Positions 19,465-28,580 of a DNA stretch of 64,000 nt are shown piece after piece. A model generated the notes under the pieces. The model was not told the DNA's origin, did not search any database, and saw nothing but the letters and a program-made list of their open reading frames with translations. The DNA is taken from the NCBI RefSeq assembly GCF_018130215.1, contig NZ_JAFCKQ010000007.1, positions 1 to 64,000 of the forward strand, given 5' to 3'. Numbering within the stretch: position 1 is the first letter of the stretch; every line of letters begins with the position of its first letter. A program made the translations under genes and the position numbers. This DNA is from Bradyrhizobium jicamae. GTDB taxonomy: Bacteria > Pseudomonadota > Alphaproteobacteria > Rhizobiales > Xanthobacteraceae.

Positions 19465-19986
19465 TCATCGGGCAGCTACGCCGTCTCGTGAGGGAGCCGG
19501 CTTCGTTTCGGTCTTGTCGCTCTTGGTCTCGCTCCTGGCGTCGCCGCAGGAGCAGCCGAGCCTGTCGAGCAGGCCGCAGAGCTTCGCCGCGTCGGCATCC
19601 GACAGTTTGGAGCCGACATGCTTGTCGATCGCGGCGGAATAGGCGCTCCACATCCGCTTCTGCAGCTCGCGTCCGGCATCGGTGATCTCGACGAACTGGC
19701 CGCGCTTGTCGATCTTGCATTCGCGCCTTGCCGCCAGCCCCTCGTCGACCAGCCGGTCGATCAGCCGCGACGTCGAATATTGCGGGATCAGCATCTGCCG
19801 CTCGAGCTCGACCGGACGCAGTTCGCCGGACGGCGCGCGCGACAGCTCGAGCAGCGCGTCGTACCAGGCGAGCGGCGGAAAGCCGGCCTTCTTCAGATCA
19901 TGCTCGACACAATCAAGCACCCGGCTCGGCACCCGCATCAGACGGATCCAGGCGGCAGTGGCCTCGGTCGATAGCTTGCGTTTCAT
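19465..19986 (-). CDS. MarR-family regulator between gshA and gstA
   Basis: The 173-residue protein has a MarR winged helix: LELSRAPSGELRPVELERQMLIPQYSTSRLIDRLVDEGLAARRECKIDKRGQ, with the wing in the last part. The C terminus is unusual, containing a CSCGD motif followed by a charged tail (SETKSDKTETKP). The Cys residues could respond to redox state or metals, which would fit its position between two glutathione genes; this is inference. Two ATGCA-NN-TGCAT boxes lie in the divergent gap to gstA. Confidence 0.85.
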   Translation of the reverse strand: MKRKLSTEATAAWIRLMRVPSRVLDCVEHDLKKAGFPPLAWYDALLELSRAPSGELRPVELERQMLIPQYSTSRLIDRLVDEGLAARRECKIDKRGQFVEITDAGRELQKRMWSAYSAAIDKHVGSKLSDADAAKLCGLLDRLGCSCGDARSETKSDKTETKPAPSRDGVAAR

Positions 19987-20028
19987 GGTCTAGCCCATAA
20001 GGTCCCGGAACATAGTGTACCGCACTGA

Positions 20029-20068
20029 ATGCATCTGCATCAATCTTGACTATTTCATGCAGGTGCAT
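20029..20068. promoter_or_regulatory. Two putative MarR operator boxes (ATGCA-N2-TGCAT)
   Basis: ATGCATCTGCAT (20029-20040) and ATGCAGGTGCAT (20057-20068) are both dyads with arms ATGCA/TGCAT, centred 28 bp apart. A TTGACT (20046-20051) lies between them and could be the -35 of the gstA promoter. The arrangement fits repression by the divergent MarR protein. Confidence 0.65.
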
Positions 20069-20117
20069 GTAGGCAATCCCTCTTCGGACACCAAGGAACA
20101 AGGGAAGGAAAAACTCC

Positions 20118-20735
20118 ATGAAACTTTATTACACCCCCGGTGCCTGCTCCCTCTCCCCCCACATCGCGCTGCTCGAAGCCGGGCTGCCCTACGACCTGGT
20201 CAAGGTCGACCTGCGCGCCAAGAAGCTCGAAAACGGTGACGATTTCCTGAAAGTGAACCCGAAGGGCCAGGTGCCCGTGCTGGGGCTTGATTCCGGCGAA
20301 CTGGTCACCGAAGGACCGATCATCATCCAGATGATCGCAGACAAGGTCGCGGACAAGAAGCTCGCCCCGGCGCGCGATTCCAACGAGCGCTACAAGCTGC
20401 TCGAATGGCTGAACTACATCACGACCGAGTTGCACAAGAACCTCGGCCCGATGTTCTCGCCCGTTCTCGCCGACGACGCCAAGGCGTTCTTCAAGGACCG
20501 TGCGACGGGCAAGTTCAAATATGTCGAGAGCCAGCTCGCCGGCCGCGACTACCTGATGGGCAACCACTTCACGGTGGCCGACGGCTACCTGTTCACCATG
20601 ATCATGTGGGCGACCGACCGGCTCGGCTTCGACCTCTCCGGCCTGCCCAACCTGATGGCCTACAAGGCCCGCGTCGCCGCGCGCCCGAAGGTGCAGGAAG
20701 CGCTGAAGAAGGAAGGCCTGCTGAAGGCGGCGTAA
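20118..20735 (+). CDS. gstA: Glutathione S-transferase, beta class (GstA-like)
   Basis: The 205-residue protein matches E. coli GstA over its length, with MKLYYTPGACSLSPH at the N terminus including the catalytic Cys10 of beta-class enzymes, NPKGQVPVLGLD (cis-Pro loop) and the C-terminal helical domain with FTVADGYLFT. It conjugates glutathione to electrophiles or reduces them. GGAAGGAAAAACTCC precedes the ATG. It is divergent from marR and near gshA, and an intrinsic terminator follows. Confidence 0.92.
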   Translation: MKLYYTPGACSLSPHIALLEAGLPYDLVKVDLRAKKLENGDDFLKVNPKGQVPVLGLDSGELVTEGPIIIQMIADKVADKKLAPARDSNERYKLLEWLNYITTELHKNLGPMFSPVLADDAKAFFKDRATGKFKYVESQLAGRDYLMGNHFTVADGYLFTMIMWATDRLGFDLSGLPNLMAYKARVAARPKVQEALKKEGLLKAA

Positions 20736-20760
20736 GGTTCTTACGCAGTTACCGATAGCG

Positions 20761-20789
20761 AAGGGCCGGATCGACGATCCGGCCCTTTT
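20761..20789 (+). terminator. Intrinsic terminator of gstA
   Basis: AAGGGCCGGATC (20761-20772) pairs perfectly with GATCCGGCCCTT (20776-20787), loop GAC, followed by TTGTTG. It lies 25 bp after the gstA stop. Confidence 0.85.
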
Positions 20790-20804
20790 GTTGATCCGAA
20801 TTTT

Positions 20805-20839
20805 GTAGCCCGGATGGAGCGAAGCGCAATCCGGGCTAC
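20805..20839. repeat. Palindromic repeat P (copy C, short form)
   Basis: GTAGCCCGGATGGAGCGAAG followed by the closing arm ATCCGGGCTAC gives a minimal 35-bp version without the long variable centre. It lies in the convergent gap between gstA and the FadJ-like gene, next to the gstA terminator. Confidence 0.8.
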
Positions 20840-20863
20840 GAAGCTGGCTCACCCGCCGCAAAC

Positions 20864-23089
20864 CTACTCCGCGGCCTGCGCTGCCGGCTTCTTCGGCGGG
20901 AAGCGGCCGTAGAAGGTTTCGCCCTTGGCGGCCATCTCCTCGAGCAGTTTCGGCGGCGTGAAGCGCGAACCGTATTTGGCTTCGAACTTGTGGCAGAGCT
21001 CGACGAACTTCCTGGTGCCCATGAAATCGATGTAGGACAGCGTTCCGCCGGTGAACGGCGCGAAGCCGAAGCCGAGGATCGAGCCGACATCGGCCTCGCG
21101 CACGTCGGTGATGACGCGATCCTCGACGGTGCGCGCGGCCTCCACCGCCTGCACCACCAGGAAACGCTGCTTCAATTCCTCGACTTGAAGCGTATCGGGG
21201 TCGAGTTGCTTCGGCTGCAGGGCGGCGAGCCCCGGCCACAGGCTCTTCTGGCCCTTGCCCTTTTCGGGATAGTCGTAGAAGCCCTTGCCGTTCTTGCGGC
21301 CGAACCGACCCTGCTTCTCGACCATCTCGACCATCAGCTTCTTCTGCGCCTGGTCGACCGCGTTGGGGCCGAGATCGGCTTCGGTTGCCCTGGTGATCTT
21401 CAGCCCGAGGTCGAGCGCGACCTCGTCCTGCAGCGACAGCGGGCCGACCGGCATGCCGGCCATCTTGGCGGTGTTCTCGATCATCGCCGGCGGCACGCCT
21501 TCGAGCAGCATCTCGTTGCCTTCGGAGATGTAGCGCATCACGCAGCGATTGGCGAAGAAGCCCCTCGAATCATTGACCACGATCGGGGTCTTGCCGATCG
21601 CCCGCACGTAGTCGAGCGCGGTCGCAAGCGCTGCATCTCCGGTGCCCTTGCCCATGATGATCTCGACCAGCATCATCTTCTCGACCGGCGAGAAGAAGTG
21701 GATGCCGATGAACCGGCCCTGATCCTTGAACTCCTCGGCCAGCGAGTTGATGGGCAAGGTCGAGGTGTTGGAGGCGAAGATCGCGCCGGCCTTCAGCAGC
21801 GGCTGCGCCTTGGCGTAGGTGTCGGCCTTGACCTTGCGGTCCTCGAACACGGCCTCGATCACGAGGTCGCAGTCGGAGATCGCCTTGTAGTCTGATGTCG
21901 CGGTGATGCGCGACAGGATGGCCTCGCCCGCCTCCGCCTTCATGCGGCCCTTGGCGACCTGGCCGTCGATCACGCCCTTGGCGTGGGCCCTGCCCTTGTC
22001 GGCGCTCTCCTGGTCGCGGTCGACGAGCACCACCTCGATGCCGGCCTGCGCCGACACGTAGCCGACGCTGGCGCCCATGAAGCCTGCGCCGATCACGGCG
22101 AGCTTCTTCACCTTGGTCGGGGGCACGCCGGCCGGCCGGCGCGCGCCCTTGTTCAGTTCCTGCATCGACAGGAACAGAGAGCGGATCATCGCCGCCGCCT
22201 CGTTCGAGCGCAAAATCTTGGCGAAGTAGCGCGACTCGACCCGGAGTGCCGCGTCGATCGGCAGCTGCAGGCCCTCGTAGACACAGCTCATGACGGCGCG
22301 CGCAGCCGGATAGTTGTCGTAGGTCTCGCGGCGATAGATCGCGTTGCCGGCCGGGAACATCTGCATGCCGGCCTTGGAGAACACCGGACCGCCGGGCAGC
22401 TTGAAGCCCTTCTCGTCCCACGGCGCGATCGCCTTGCCGGCGCCCTTGATCCAGTCCTTGGCGGCCTTGATTAGGTCGGCAGCCGGAACGACGGCGTGAA
22501 CCAGGTTGAGCGCCTTGGCGCGCGCAAGATTCAGCGCCTCGCCCTTCAGCAGCATCGTCATGGCGTCCTGCGGCGGCACGATGCGCGGCACGCGCTGGGT
22601 GCCGCCGGCGCCGGGGAACAGGCCGACCTTGATCTCGGGCAGGCCGAGCCGGGTCTTCGGATTGTCGGCGGCGACGCGGTAGTGGCAGGACAGCGTGATC
22701 TCGAAGCCGCCGCCGAGTGCCAGCCCGTTGATCGCGGCGGCCCACGGCTTGCCCGAGGTTTCGATCGAGCGGAACACCAGCGAGAAGCGGCGGCTCTGGT
22801 CGAACAGCACCTGGTTGGCGGCTTCCTCGCCCTTCTCTTTCAAGAGCTGCGCATAGGTGCGGCTCATGCCCTCGAGCATCGAGAGGTCGGCGCCGGCGCA
22901 GAACGCGTCCTTGGCCGAGGTGATGACGACGCCCTTGATCGCGGCATCGCCGGTGGTCTGCTTGACGATGTCCTCGATCTCCTGGATCGAGGTCTCGTCG
23001 AGCACGTTCATCGAACGGCCGGGAATGTCCCAGGTGACCAGCGCAATGCCGTCGGCGTCGGTTTCGAACTTGAAATTCTTGTAAGCCAT
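20864..23089 (-). CDS. FadJ/FadB-like bifunctional enoyl-CoA hydratase / 3-hydroxyacyl-CoA dehydrogenase
   Basis: The 741-residue fusion enzyme has an N-terminal crotonase domain ([51 protein letters not shown], about 60-180), then an NAD-binding dehydrogenase domain ([20 protein letters not shown], about 335-355) and the 3HCDH C-terminal domains ([19 protein letters not shown]). It hydrates trans-2-enoyl-CoA and oxidises the 3-hydroxyacyl-CoA in beta-oxidation. It is the last gene of an operon with thiolase and acyl-CoA dehydrogenase. ATG 23089 follows GGGGAGCG. An in-frame extension to 23158 overlaps the thiolase gene. Confidence 0.95.
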   Translation of the reverse strand: MAYKNFKFETDADGIALVTWDIPGRSMNVLDETSIQEIEDIVKQTTGDAAIKGVVITSAKDAFCAGADLSMLEGMSRTYAQLLKEKGEEAANQVLFDQSRRFSLVFRSIETSGKPWAAAINGLALGGGFEITLSCHYRVAADNPKTRLGLPEIKVGLFPGAGGTQRVPRIVPPQDAMTMLLKGEALNLARAKALNLVHAVVPAADLIKAAKDWIKGAGKAIAPWDEKGFKLPGGPVFSKAGMQMFPAGNAIYRRETYDNYPAARAVMSCVYEGLQLPIDAALRVESRYFAKILRSNEAAAMIRSLFLSMQELNKGARRPAGVPPTKVKKLAVIGAGFMGASVGYVSAQAGIEVVLVDRDQESADKGRAHAKGVIDGQVAKGRMKAEAGEAILSRITATSDYKAISDCDLVIEAVFEDRKVKADTYAKAQPLLKAGAIFASNTSTLPINSLAEEFKDQGRFIGIHFFSPVEKMMLVEIIMGKGTGDAALATALDYVRAIGKTPIVVNDSRGFFANRCVMRYISEGNEMLLEGVPPAMIENTAKMAGMPVGPLSLQDEVALDLGLKITRATEADLGPNAVDQAQKKLMVEMVEKQGRFGRKNGKGFYDYPEKGKGQKSLWPGLAALQPKQLDPDTLQVEELKQRFLVVQAVEAARTVEDRVITDVREADVGSILGFGFAPFTGGTLSYIDFMGTRKFVELCHKFEAKYGSRFTPPKLLEEMAAKGETFYGRFPPKKPAAQAAE

Positions 23090-23109
23090 GTTGTTCGCTC
23101 CCCTTGGCC

Positions 23110-24318
<1,209 letters not shown>

Positions 24319-24393
24319 GACGCGCTCCTTATATGATGATCATAATATATAGCCCAGCCGAGCGCCACCGCGAGCGGGTGCGGCGGCAATCTT

Positions 24394-26184
24394 TCAGAAC
24401 GCGTCGGCGGCCAGTTCCATCGTGGTCGCGCTGCCGCTCTGGATCCGGGCCAGATGCACTGATGTCTCCGGCAGCAGCTTCTCCATGTAGAAGCGGCCGG
24501 TCACGAGCTTGGTGTTGAGGTATGTGGTGGCGCCGCCGGCGGCGATCTTGTCCTGCGTCACCTTGGCCATCTTGGCCCACATATAGCCCATCGCGACGAG
24601 GCCGAACAATTTCATGAAGTCGGTCGCGGCCGCGCCGGCATTGTCGGGCTTGGTCAGCGCGTTCTGCATCAGCCAGCCCGTCGCCTGCTGCAGATGGCCG
24701 AGCGCGGCCGAGAGCGGCGTGACGAACGGCTTCATCGCCTCGTCGCCCCCATGCTCCTTGGCGAAGGCACCGACCTCGCCGAAGAACGCCATCGCGGCGC
24801 GACCGCCGTCGCGCGGCAGCTTGCGGCCGACCAGGTCGAGCGCCTGGATGCCGTTGGCGCCCTCGTAGATCATCGCGATGCGCGCATCGCGCACGAACTG
24901 CTCCATGCCCTGCTCGGCGATGTAGCCATGGCCGCCATACATCTGCTGCGCGGAGACGGTGTTGGCAAAGCCGGTGTCGGTGAGCACGCCCTTCAGCACC
25001 GGCGTCATCAGGCCCATGTGATCGTCGGCGGCCTGACGATCCTTCGGATCGTCGGAGCGATGCGCGACGTCGCTCTTCAGCGCGGTCCAGATCACCATGG
25101 CGCGCGCCGCCTCGTTGAAGGCGCGGATGGTGAGCAGGGTGCGGCGCACGTCGGGATGCACGATGATCGGATCAGCCGGCTTGTCGGGCGCCTTCACCCC
25201 GGTCAGCGAACGGCCCTGCAGGCGCTCGCGCGCATAGGCGACCGCGTTCTGGTAGGCGACCTCGGACTGCGCGAGGCCCTGCACGGCGACGCCGAGGCGG
25301 GCCTCGTTCATCATCACGAACATGCCCTGCATGCCCTTGTTCTCTTCGCCGATCAGCCAGCCGGTGGCGTTGTCGTAGTTCATCACGCAGGTGGAATTGC
25401 CGTGGATGCCCATCTTGTGCTCGATCGAGCCGCAGGACACGCCGTTGCGCGCGCCGAGCGAGCCGTCGGCATTTACCAGCACCTTCGGCACCACGAACAG
25501 CGAGACGCCCTTGATGCCGGCCGGCGCACCCTCGATGCGCGCCAGCACCAGATGGATGATGTTCGGGGTCAGGTCGTGCTCGCCGGCGGAGATGAAGATC
25601 TTCGTACCCGAAATCCTGAAGCTGCCGTCCGCCTGGCGCACCGCCTTGGTGCGGAGCAAGCCGAGGTCGGTGCCGCAATGCGGCTCGGTCAGATTCATGG
25701 TGCCGGCCCACTCGCCCGCCACCATCTTGGGAACGTAGGTCTTCTTCTGCTCGGGAGTGCCGTGCACGAGGAGTGCGGCGGTCGCGCCCATGGTGAGTCC
25801 GCCATACATCGAGAACGCCATGTTGGCGGAGATCTGGAATTCGTTCACCGCCTGGCTCAGCACGACAGGCAGGCCCTGCCCGCCATATTCCGTCGGCGCC
25901 GAGAGGCCGAGCCAGCCGCCTTCCGCGACCTGCCTGAAGGCCTCCTTGAAGCCCTTCGGCGTGGTGACGCTGGCGTCGTCGTTGCGCTTGCAGCCTTCGA
26001 GATCGCCGGTGCGGTTGATCGGCTGCAGCACTTCTTCGCTGAGCTTGGCGGCCTCGCCCAGGATCGCTTCGCGCACATCGGCCGATGCGTCGGTGAAGCC
26101 CGGAAGGTTGTCGTAGCGATCGATCTGGAAGACGTCATTGAGCAGGAAGCTGACGTCTTCGATGGGCGCTTTGTAGGTCGGCAT
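24394..26184 (-). CDS. Long-form acyl-CoA dehydrogenase
   Basis: The 596-residue FAD enzyme catalyses the first beta-oxidation step. It is longer than classic 380-residue forms, with an extra C-terminal domain as in the DmdC/FadE12-like group. Landmarks are [19 protein letters not shown] (about 93-111), [30 protein letters not shown], and the Glu/FAD region [23 protein letters not shown] (about 430). ATG 26184 follows GGGAGAT. It heads the thiolase-FadJ operon; the SnoaL-like gene is 109 bp upstream on the same strand. Confidence 0.93.
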   Translation of the reverse strand: MPTYKAPIEDVSFLLNDVFQIDRYDNLPGFTDASADVREAILGEAAKLSEEVLQPINRTGDLEGCKRNDDASVTTPKGFKEAFRQVAEGGWLGLSAPTEYGGQGLPVVLSQAVNEFQISANMAFSMYGGLTMGATAALLVHGTPEQKKTYVPKMVAGEWAGTMNLTEPHCGTDLGLLRTKAVRQADGSFRISGTKIFISAGEHDLTPNIIHLVLARIEGAPAGIKGVSLFVVPKVLVNADGSLGARNGVSCGSIEHKMGIHGNSTCVMNYDNATGWLIGEENKGMQGMFVMMNEARLGVAVQGLAQSEVAYQNAVAYARERLQGRSLTGVKAPDKPADPIIVHPDVRRTLLTIRAFNEAARAMVIWTALKSDVAHRSDDPKDRQAADDHMGLMTPVLKGVLTDTGFANTVSAQQMYGGHGYIAEQGMEQFVRDARIAMIYEGANGIQALDLVGRKLPRDGGRAAMAFFGEVGAFAKEHGGDEAMKPFVTPLSAALGHLQQATGWLMQNALTKPDNAGAAATDFMKLFGLVAMGYMWAKMAKVTQDKIAAGGATTYLNTKLVTGRFYMEKLLPETSVHLARIQSGSATTMELAADAF

Positions 26185-26293
26185 GCTGATCTCCCGGCTG
26201 GCTCGCGATCGCATTTGCGACTGAGACGGCGCAGCTTTGTCCTTGGGTTTGTTGGAGCGGACCTTATCCGGTTCCGGAGGTCCGCGGCAGTGA

Positions 26294-26713
26294 CTATCGA
26301 GACTGTGATTGCGACGTTGCGCCGCCCTGCTGCTTCATCAGCTCAGCGCCCATCAGTTGATGCAGCAGGTTGACGCCCTTGAGCGGGCGCACCATCACCT
26401 TGAAATGCGTGATGCGGCCGTCGGCATCGAACGAGATGATGTCGACGCCGTTGATCTTGATGCCGTCGATCTCGTTCTCGAATTCGAGCACGGCTCCGGT
26501 TTCGTTGCTCCACTGGCCGGTATATTTGAAGGTCGGACCACCGAGCACCTGGGCTGCGCTGGTGAGATATTTGAAGGTGATCTCGCGGCCGCGCTGCGGC
26601 GTGTGCACCACCGGACTTTCGAACACCGCGTCCGGGTGCAGCAAATCCCACAGCGCGTTGGTGTCGTGGGACTTCATGTAGGCGTACCACTTGTCGAGGC
26701 CCGGTCTGGTCAT
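26294..26713 (-). CDS. SnoaL/NTF2-like domain protein
   Basis: The 139-residue single-domain protein has an alpha+beta barrel signature: [26 protein letters not shown] at the N terminus and [22 protein letters not shown] near the C terminus. Members include isomerases, hydrolases and non-enzymatic binding proteins, so the function is open. It lies upstream of the beta-oxidation operon and is divergent from padR, with a PadR-like dyad between them, so it is a likely PadR target. The last 10 residues are Gln/Ser-rich. Confidence 0.8.
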   Translation of the reverse strand: MTRPGLDKWYAYMKSHDTNALWDLLHPDAVFESPVVHTPQRGREITFKYLTSAAQVLGGPTFKYTGQWSNETGAVLEFENEIDGIKINGVDIISFDADGRITHFKVMVRPLKGVNLLHQLMGAELMKQQGGATSQSQSR

Positions 26714-26787
26714 CGGACGTCTCCTGCGGTGGGGTTGGAAAGCCTCAGCACCGACCCGCGCCCGCAACCGAGCGGCGCGCTGATCTC

Positions 26788-26811
26788 CATATGCATATTG
26801 ACGCATATGCA
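26788..26811. promoter_or_regulatory. Putative PadR operator
   Basis: The dyad TGCATAT-N6-ATATGCA (26792-26811) lies between the divergent SnoaL-like gene and padR. CATATGCA also occurs as a direct repeat (26788-26795 and 26804-26811). The spacing and AT-rich arms resemble PadR-type sites. The region is clearly AT-richer than its surroundings. Confidence 0.65.
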
Positions 26812-26890
26812 CACTAACGCATAAAGTCAAGCGGACTTCGGAAGCGGGTCTCCGGTATGGGACACAGGGACCCTGAGAGGGAGGTGGGCG

Positions 26891-27475
26891 TTGGCGCTCG
26901 GAGACGCAATCCTCGCATGCCTCACGGAACGTCCGATGACGGGCTACGAGCTCGCCAAGACGTTCGACGCCTCGATCGGCTTCTTCTGGAAGGCCGACCA
27001 CCAGCAGATCTATCGCGAGCTGTCGCGGCTGCGCGACAAGGGCCATGTCCAGGGCCGCGAGGTGGTGCAATCAGGCAAGCCCAACAAGCTGGTCTATACC
27101 CTGACCCCGGAGGGCCGCGCGGCACTGAAGCACTGGGCCGCGCGGCCAAGCGTGCCGCCGTCGATCAAGGACGACCTGCTGGTCCGGCTGTACGCGCTCG
27201 ATTGCGTCGATATCGAGCCGCTCCGGACCGACCTGATGGCACGGCTGGAACATCACCGCGACCGCTACGAGCGCTACGAGCGCCTGCTCAACAAGCGCTT
27301 TCCCGATGGCACGGCACCACCAGCCGACCTGGGCAAGATGCTCAGCCTGCGCCTCGGGATGCGCCACGAGCGCGTCGTGATCGAATGGTGCGAGGAGGCA
27401 CTCGACGCGCTGTCGGCGATCTCCCAGCGCGGTAATGTGCGGCCGCTCGACGACATGCGCGAGAGCGGCGGCTAG
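26891..27475 (+). CDS. PadR-family transcriptional regulator
   Basis: The 194-residue protein opens with the PadR winged helix (LGDAILACLTERPMTGYELAKTFDASIGFFWKADHQQIYRELSRLRDKGHV, with a wing ending in LTPEGRAALKHW) followed by a C-terminal dimerisation helix pair of the AphA/Vir type. The start is TTG, preceded by a strong GGGAGGTGGG; no good ATG is available. It likely represses itself and the divergent SnoaL gene, and possibly the beta-oxidation operon beyond. It converges on DUF1330 with a 9-bp gap. Confidence 0.85.
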   Translation: MALGDAILACLTERPMTGYELAKTFDASIGFFWKADHQQIYRELSRLRDKGHVQGREVVQSGKPNKLVYTLTPEGRAALKHWAARPSVPPSIKDDLLVRLYALDCVDIEPLRTDLMARLEHHRDRYERYERLLNKRFPDGTAPPADLGKMLSLRLGMRHERVVIEWCEEALDALSAISQRGNVRPLDDMRESGG

Positions 27476-27484
27476 GGCGAGAGC

Positions 27485-27784
27485 TCAATCGATCGACGGC
27501 GCGTCGACGACAAACATGCGCGCTTCCTGCGCCGCGTCGCGCTCAGCCTTGATCGGCGCGTACTCCGGTGACTGATAAAACGCCAGCGCGTCGGCAAGGG
27601 TCGCGAATTCGAAGATGCCGGCCATCGGCAATGGCGCCACGTCTCCTTCCAGCATCTGGGCAACCGGACCGAAATGAAGGATGCGGCCTCCTGCTGCCTG
27701 TAGCGCCGCCTGGAAGCGCGGCGCCAGCGCGGCTTGCCTGGCCGGATCCTTGATACGCAGATTGACGTGGACATAGGCCGGCAT
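27485..27784 (-). CDS. DUF1330 family protein
   Basis: The 99-residue protein has the small ferredoxin-like fold expected of DUF1330: AYVHVNLRIKDPARQ at the start, EGDVAPLPMAGIFEFATLADALAFYQSPEYAPIKAERD in the middle. Function is unknown; related dimeric alpha+beta barrel proteins are monooxygenases or isomerases. The start at 27784 follows GGGAGCG. A Met six codons upstream would place the start inside a perfect operator palindrome and is rejected. It is divergent from a MarR gene, which probably controls it. Confidence 0.82.
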   Translation of the reverse strand: MPAYVHVNLRIKDPARQAALAPRFQAALQAAGGRILHFGPVAQMLEGDVAPLPMAGIFEFATLADALAFYQSPEYAPIKAERDAAQEARMFVVDAPSID

Positions 27785-27800
27785 GGCATCGCTCCCCAGC

Positions 27801-27820
27801 AATACTGTATATACAGTATT
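27801..27820. promoter_or_regulatory. Putative MarR operator, perfect 20-bp palindrome
   Basis: AATACTGTATATACAGTATT is a perfect 20-bp palindrome 17 bp before the DUF1330 start and 30 bp before the divergent marR start, so one bound dimer could cover both promoters. Confidence 0.8.
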
Positions 27821-27850
27821 TTATGAGTCGGGGCTTGTCGAGACCTGCAA

Positions 27851-28330
27851 ATGACAGAGGCTTCTGATCTCTATCGCCGCGTCGAAACCGAGTGCCCGGC
27901 CTTCCAGGCCCGGGTTACCGCGCGAGCGCTCACGCGCTACTACAATGCCTGCTTTCGGCCCTTGGGGATCACCGCGGAGCAGTTCAGCCTGCTGGTGGGG
28001 ATTGGCGGCAGCCACGAGCCAACCCTCGCTGAGCTGGCGGCGCGCGCCGGGGTCGACGCCACCACTCTCAGCCGCAGCGTAAAGAGCCTCGAGCAGAGGA
28101 ATCTCGTGCGCAACCATGGGGGGCGGGGCCGAGCCGGCAAACGCCTGGTGCTGACCGGCGCCGGCCGCCGGCTGGTGGACGAATCCATGGCCATCTGGGA
28201 GCGCGCCCGGATCCGGTTGGCTGAGGCGCTTGGCGAGGAGGCATCGCGTGTTGCCGGAAGTGTCATGTCCCGGCTTGCAAGCGCCGCGCAGGCTGCGGCT
28301 TCGGCTGTCTCTGATTCCTCAGACACTTAG
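27851..28330 (+). CDS. MarR-family regulator
   Basis: The 159-residue protein has a MarR winged helix-turn-helix: GITAEQFSLLVGIGGSHEPTLAELAARAGVDATTLSRSVKSLEQRNLVRNHG, then a basic wing (GRGRAGKRLVLTGAG). The N-terminal CPAFQ and a Cys at about 35 (YYNACF) are candidates for ligand or redox sensing. It is divergent from DUF1330 across a perfect palindrome and likely autoregulated. Confidence 0.85.
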   Translation: MTEASDLYRRVETECPAFQARVTARALTRYYNACFRPLGITAEQFSLLVGIGGSHEPTLAELAARAGVDATTLSRSVKSLEQRNLVRNHGGRGRAGKRLVLTGAGRRLVDESMAIWERARIRLAEALGEEASRVAGSVMSRLASAAQAAASAVSDSSDT

Positions 28331-28439
28331 GTCGGGACACCCGCTATCCGGTCGGAGATACCCTGTCCCGGCCTGACTGTCCCGCTCCGGCGCATCCGGT
28401 TCCGCAATTCCTAACTTTAAGGCTCGCCGGCCCAATTCC

Positions 28440-28454
28440 TTAACCCGTTATTTA
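28440..28454 (+). promoter_or_regulatory. Possible CtrA-like site upstream of the PodJ-like gene
   Basis: TTAA-N7-TTTA (28440-28454) differs by one base from the CtrA consensus TTAA-N7-TTAA. It lies about 130 bp before the PodJ-like start in a relatively AT-rich stretch, and a TTAAC half-site follows near 28514. Inference from motif only. Confidence 0.3.
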
Positions 28455-28580
28455 CCGTGACGGGAAAAAGTCAGGACCTGAGGCAGACGACCCGCGCAAA
28501 ATTCGATTGTCTCTTAACAGGGATGCGCGGGGAGGCTGCAGGCGCAGGATGTAGCGCCGGAGTCGGGACCGGACGGAATC

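Noticed and set aside
27801..27820. LexA-like SOS box reading of the AATACTGTATATACAGTATT palindrome
   Set aside because: E. coli LexA sites need CTGT-N8-ACAG, whereas here the spacing is four, and alphaproteobacterial LexA uses a GTTC-type direct repeat. A MarR operator explains it better.
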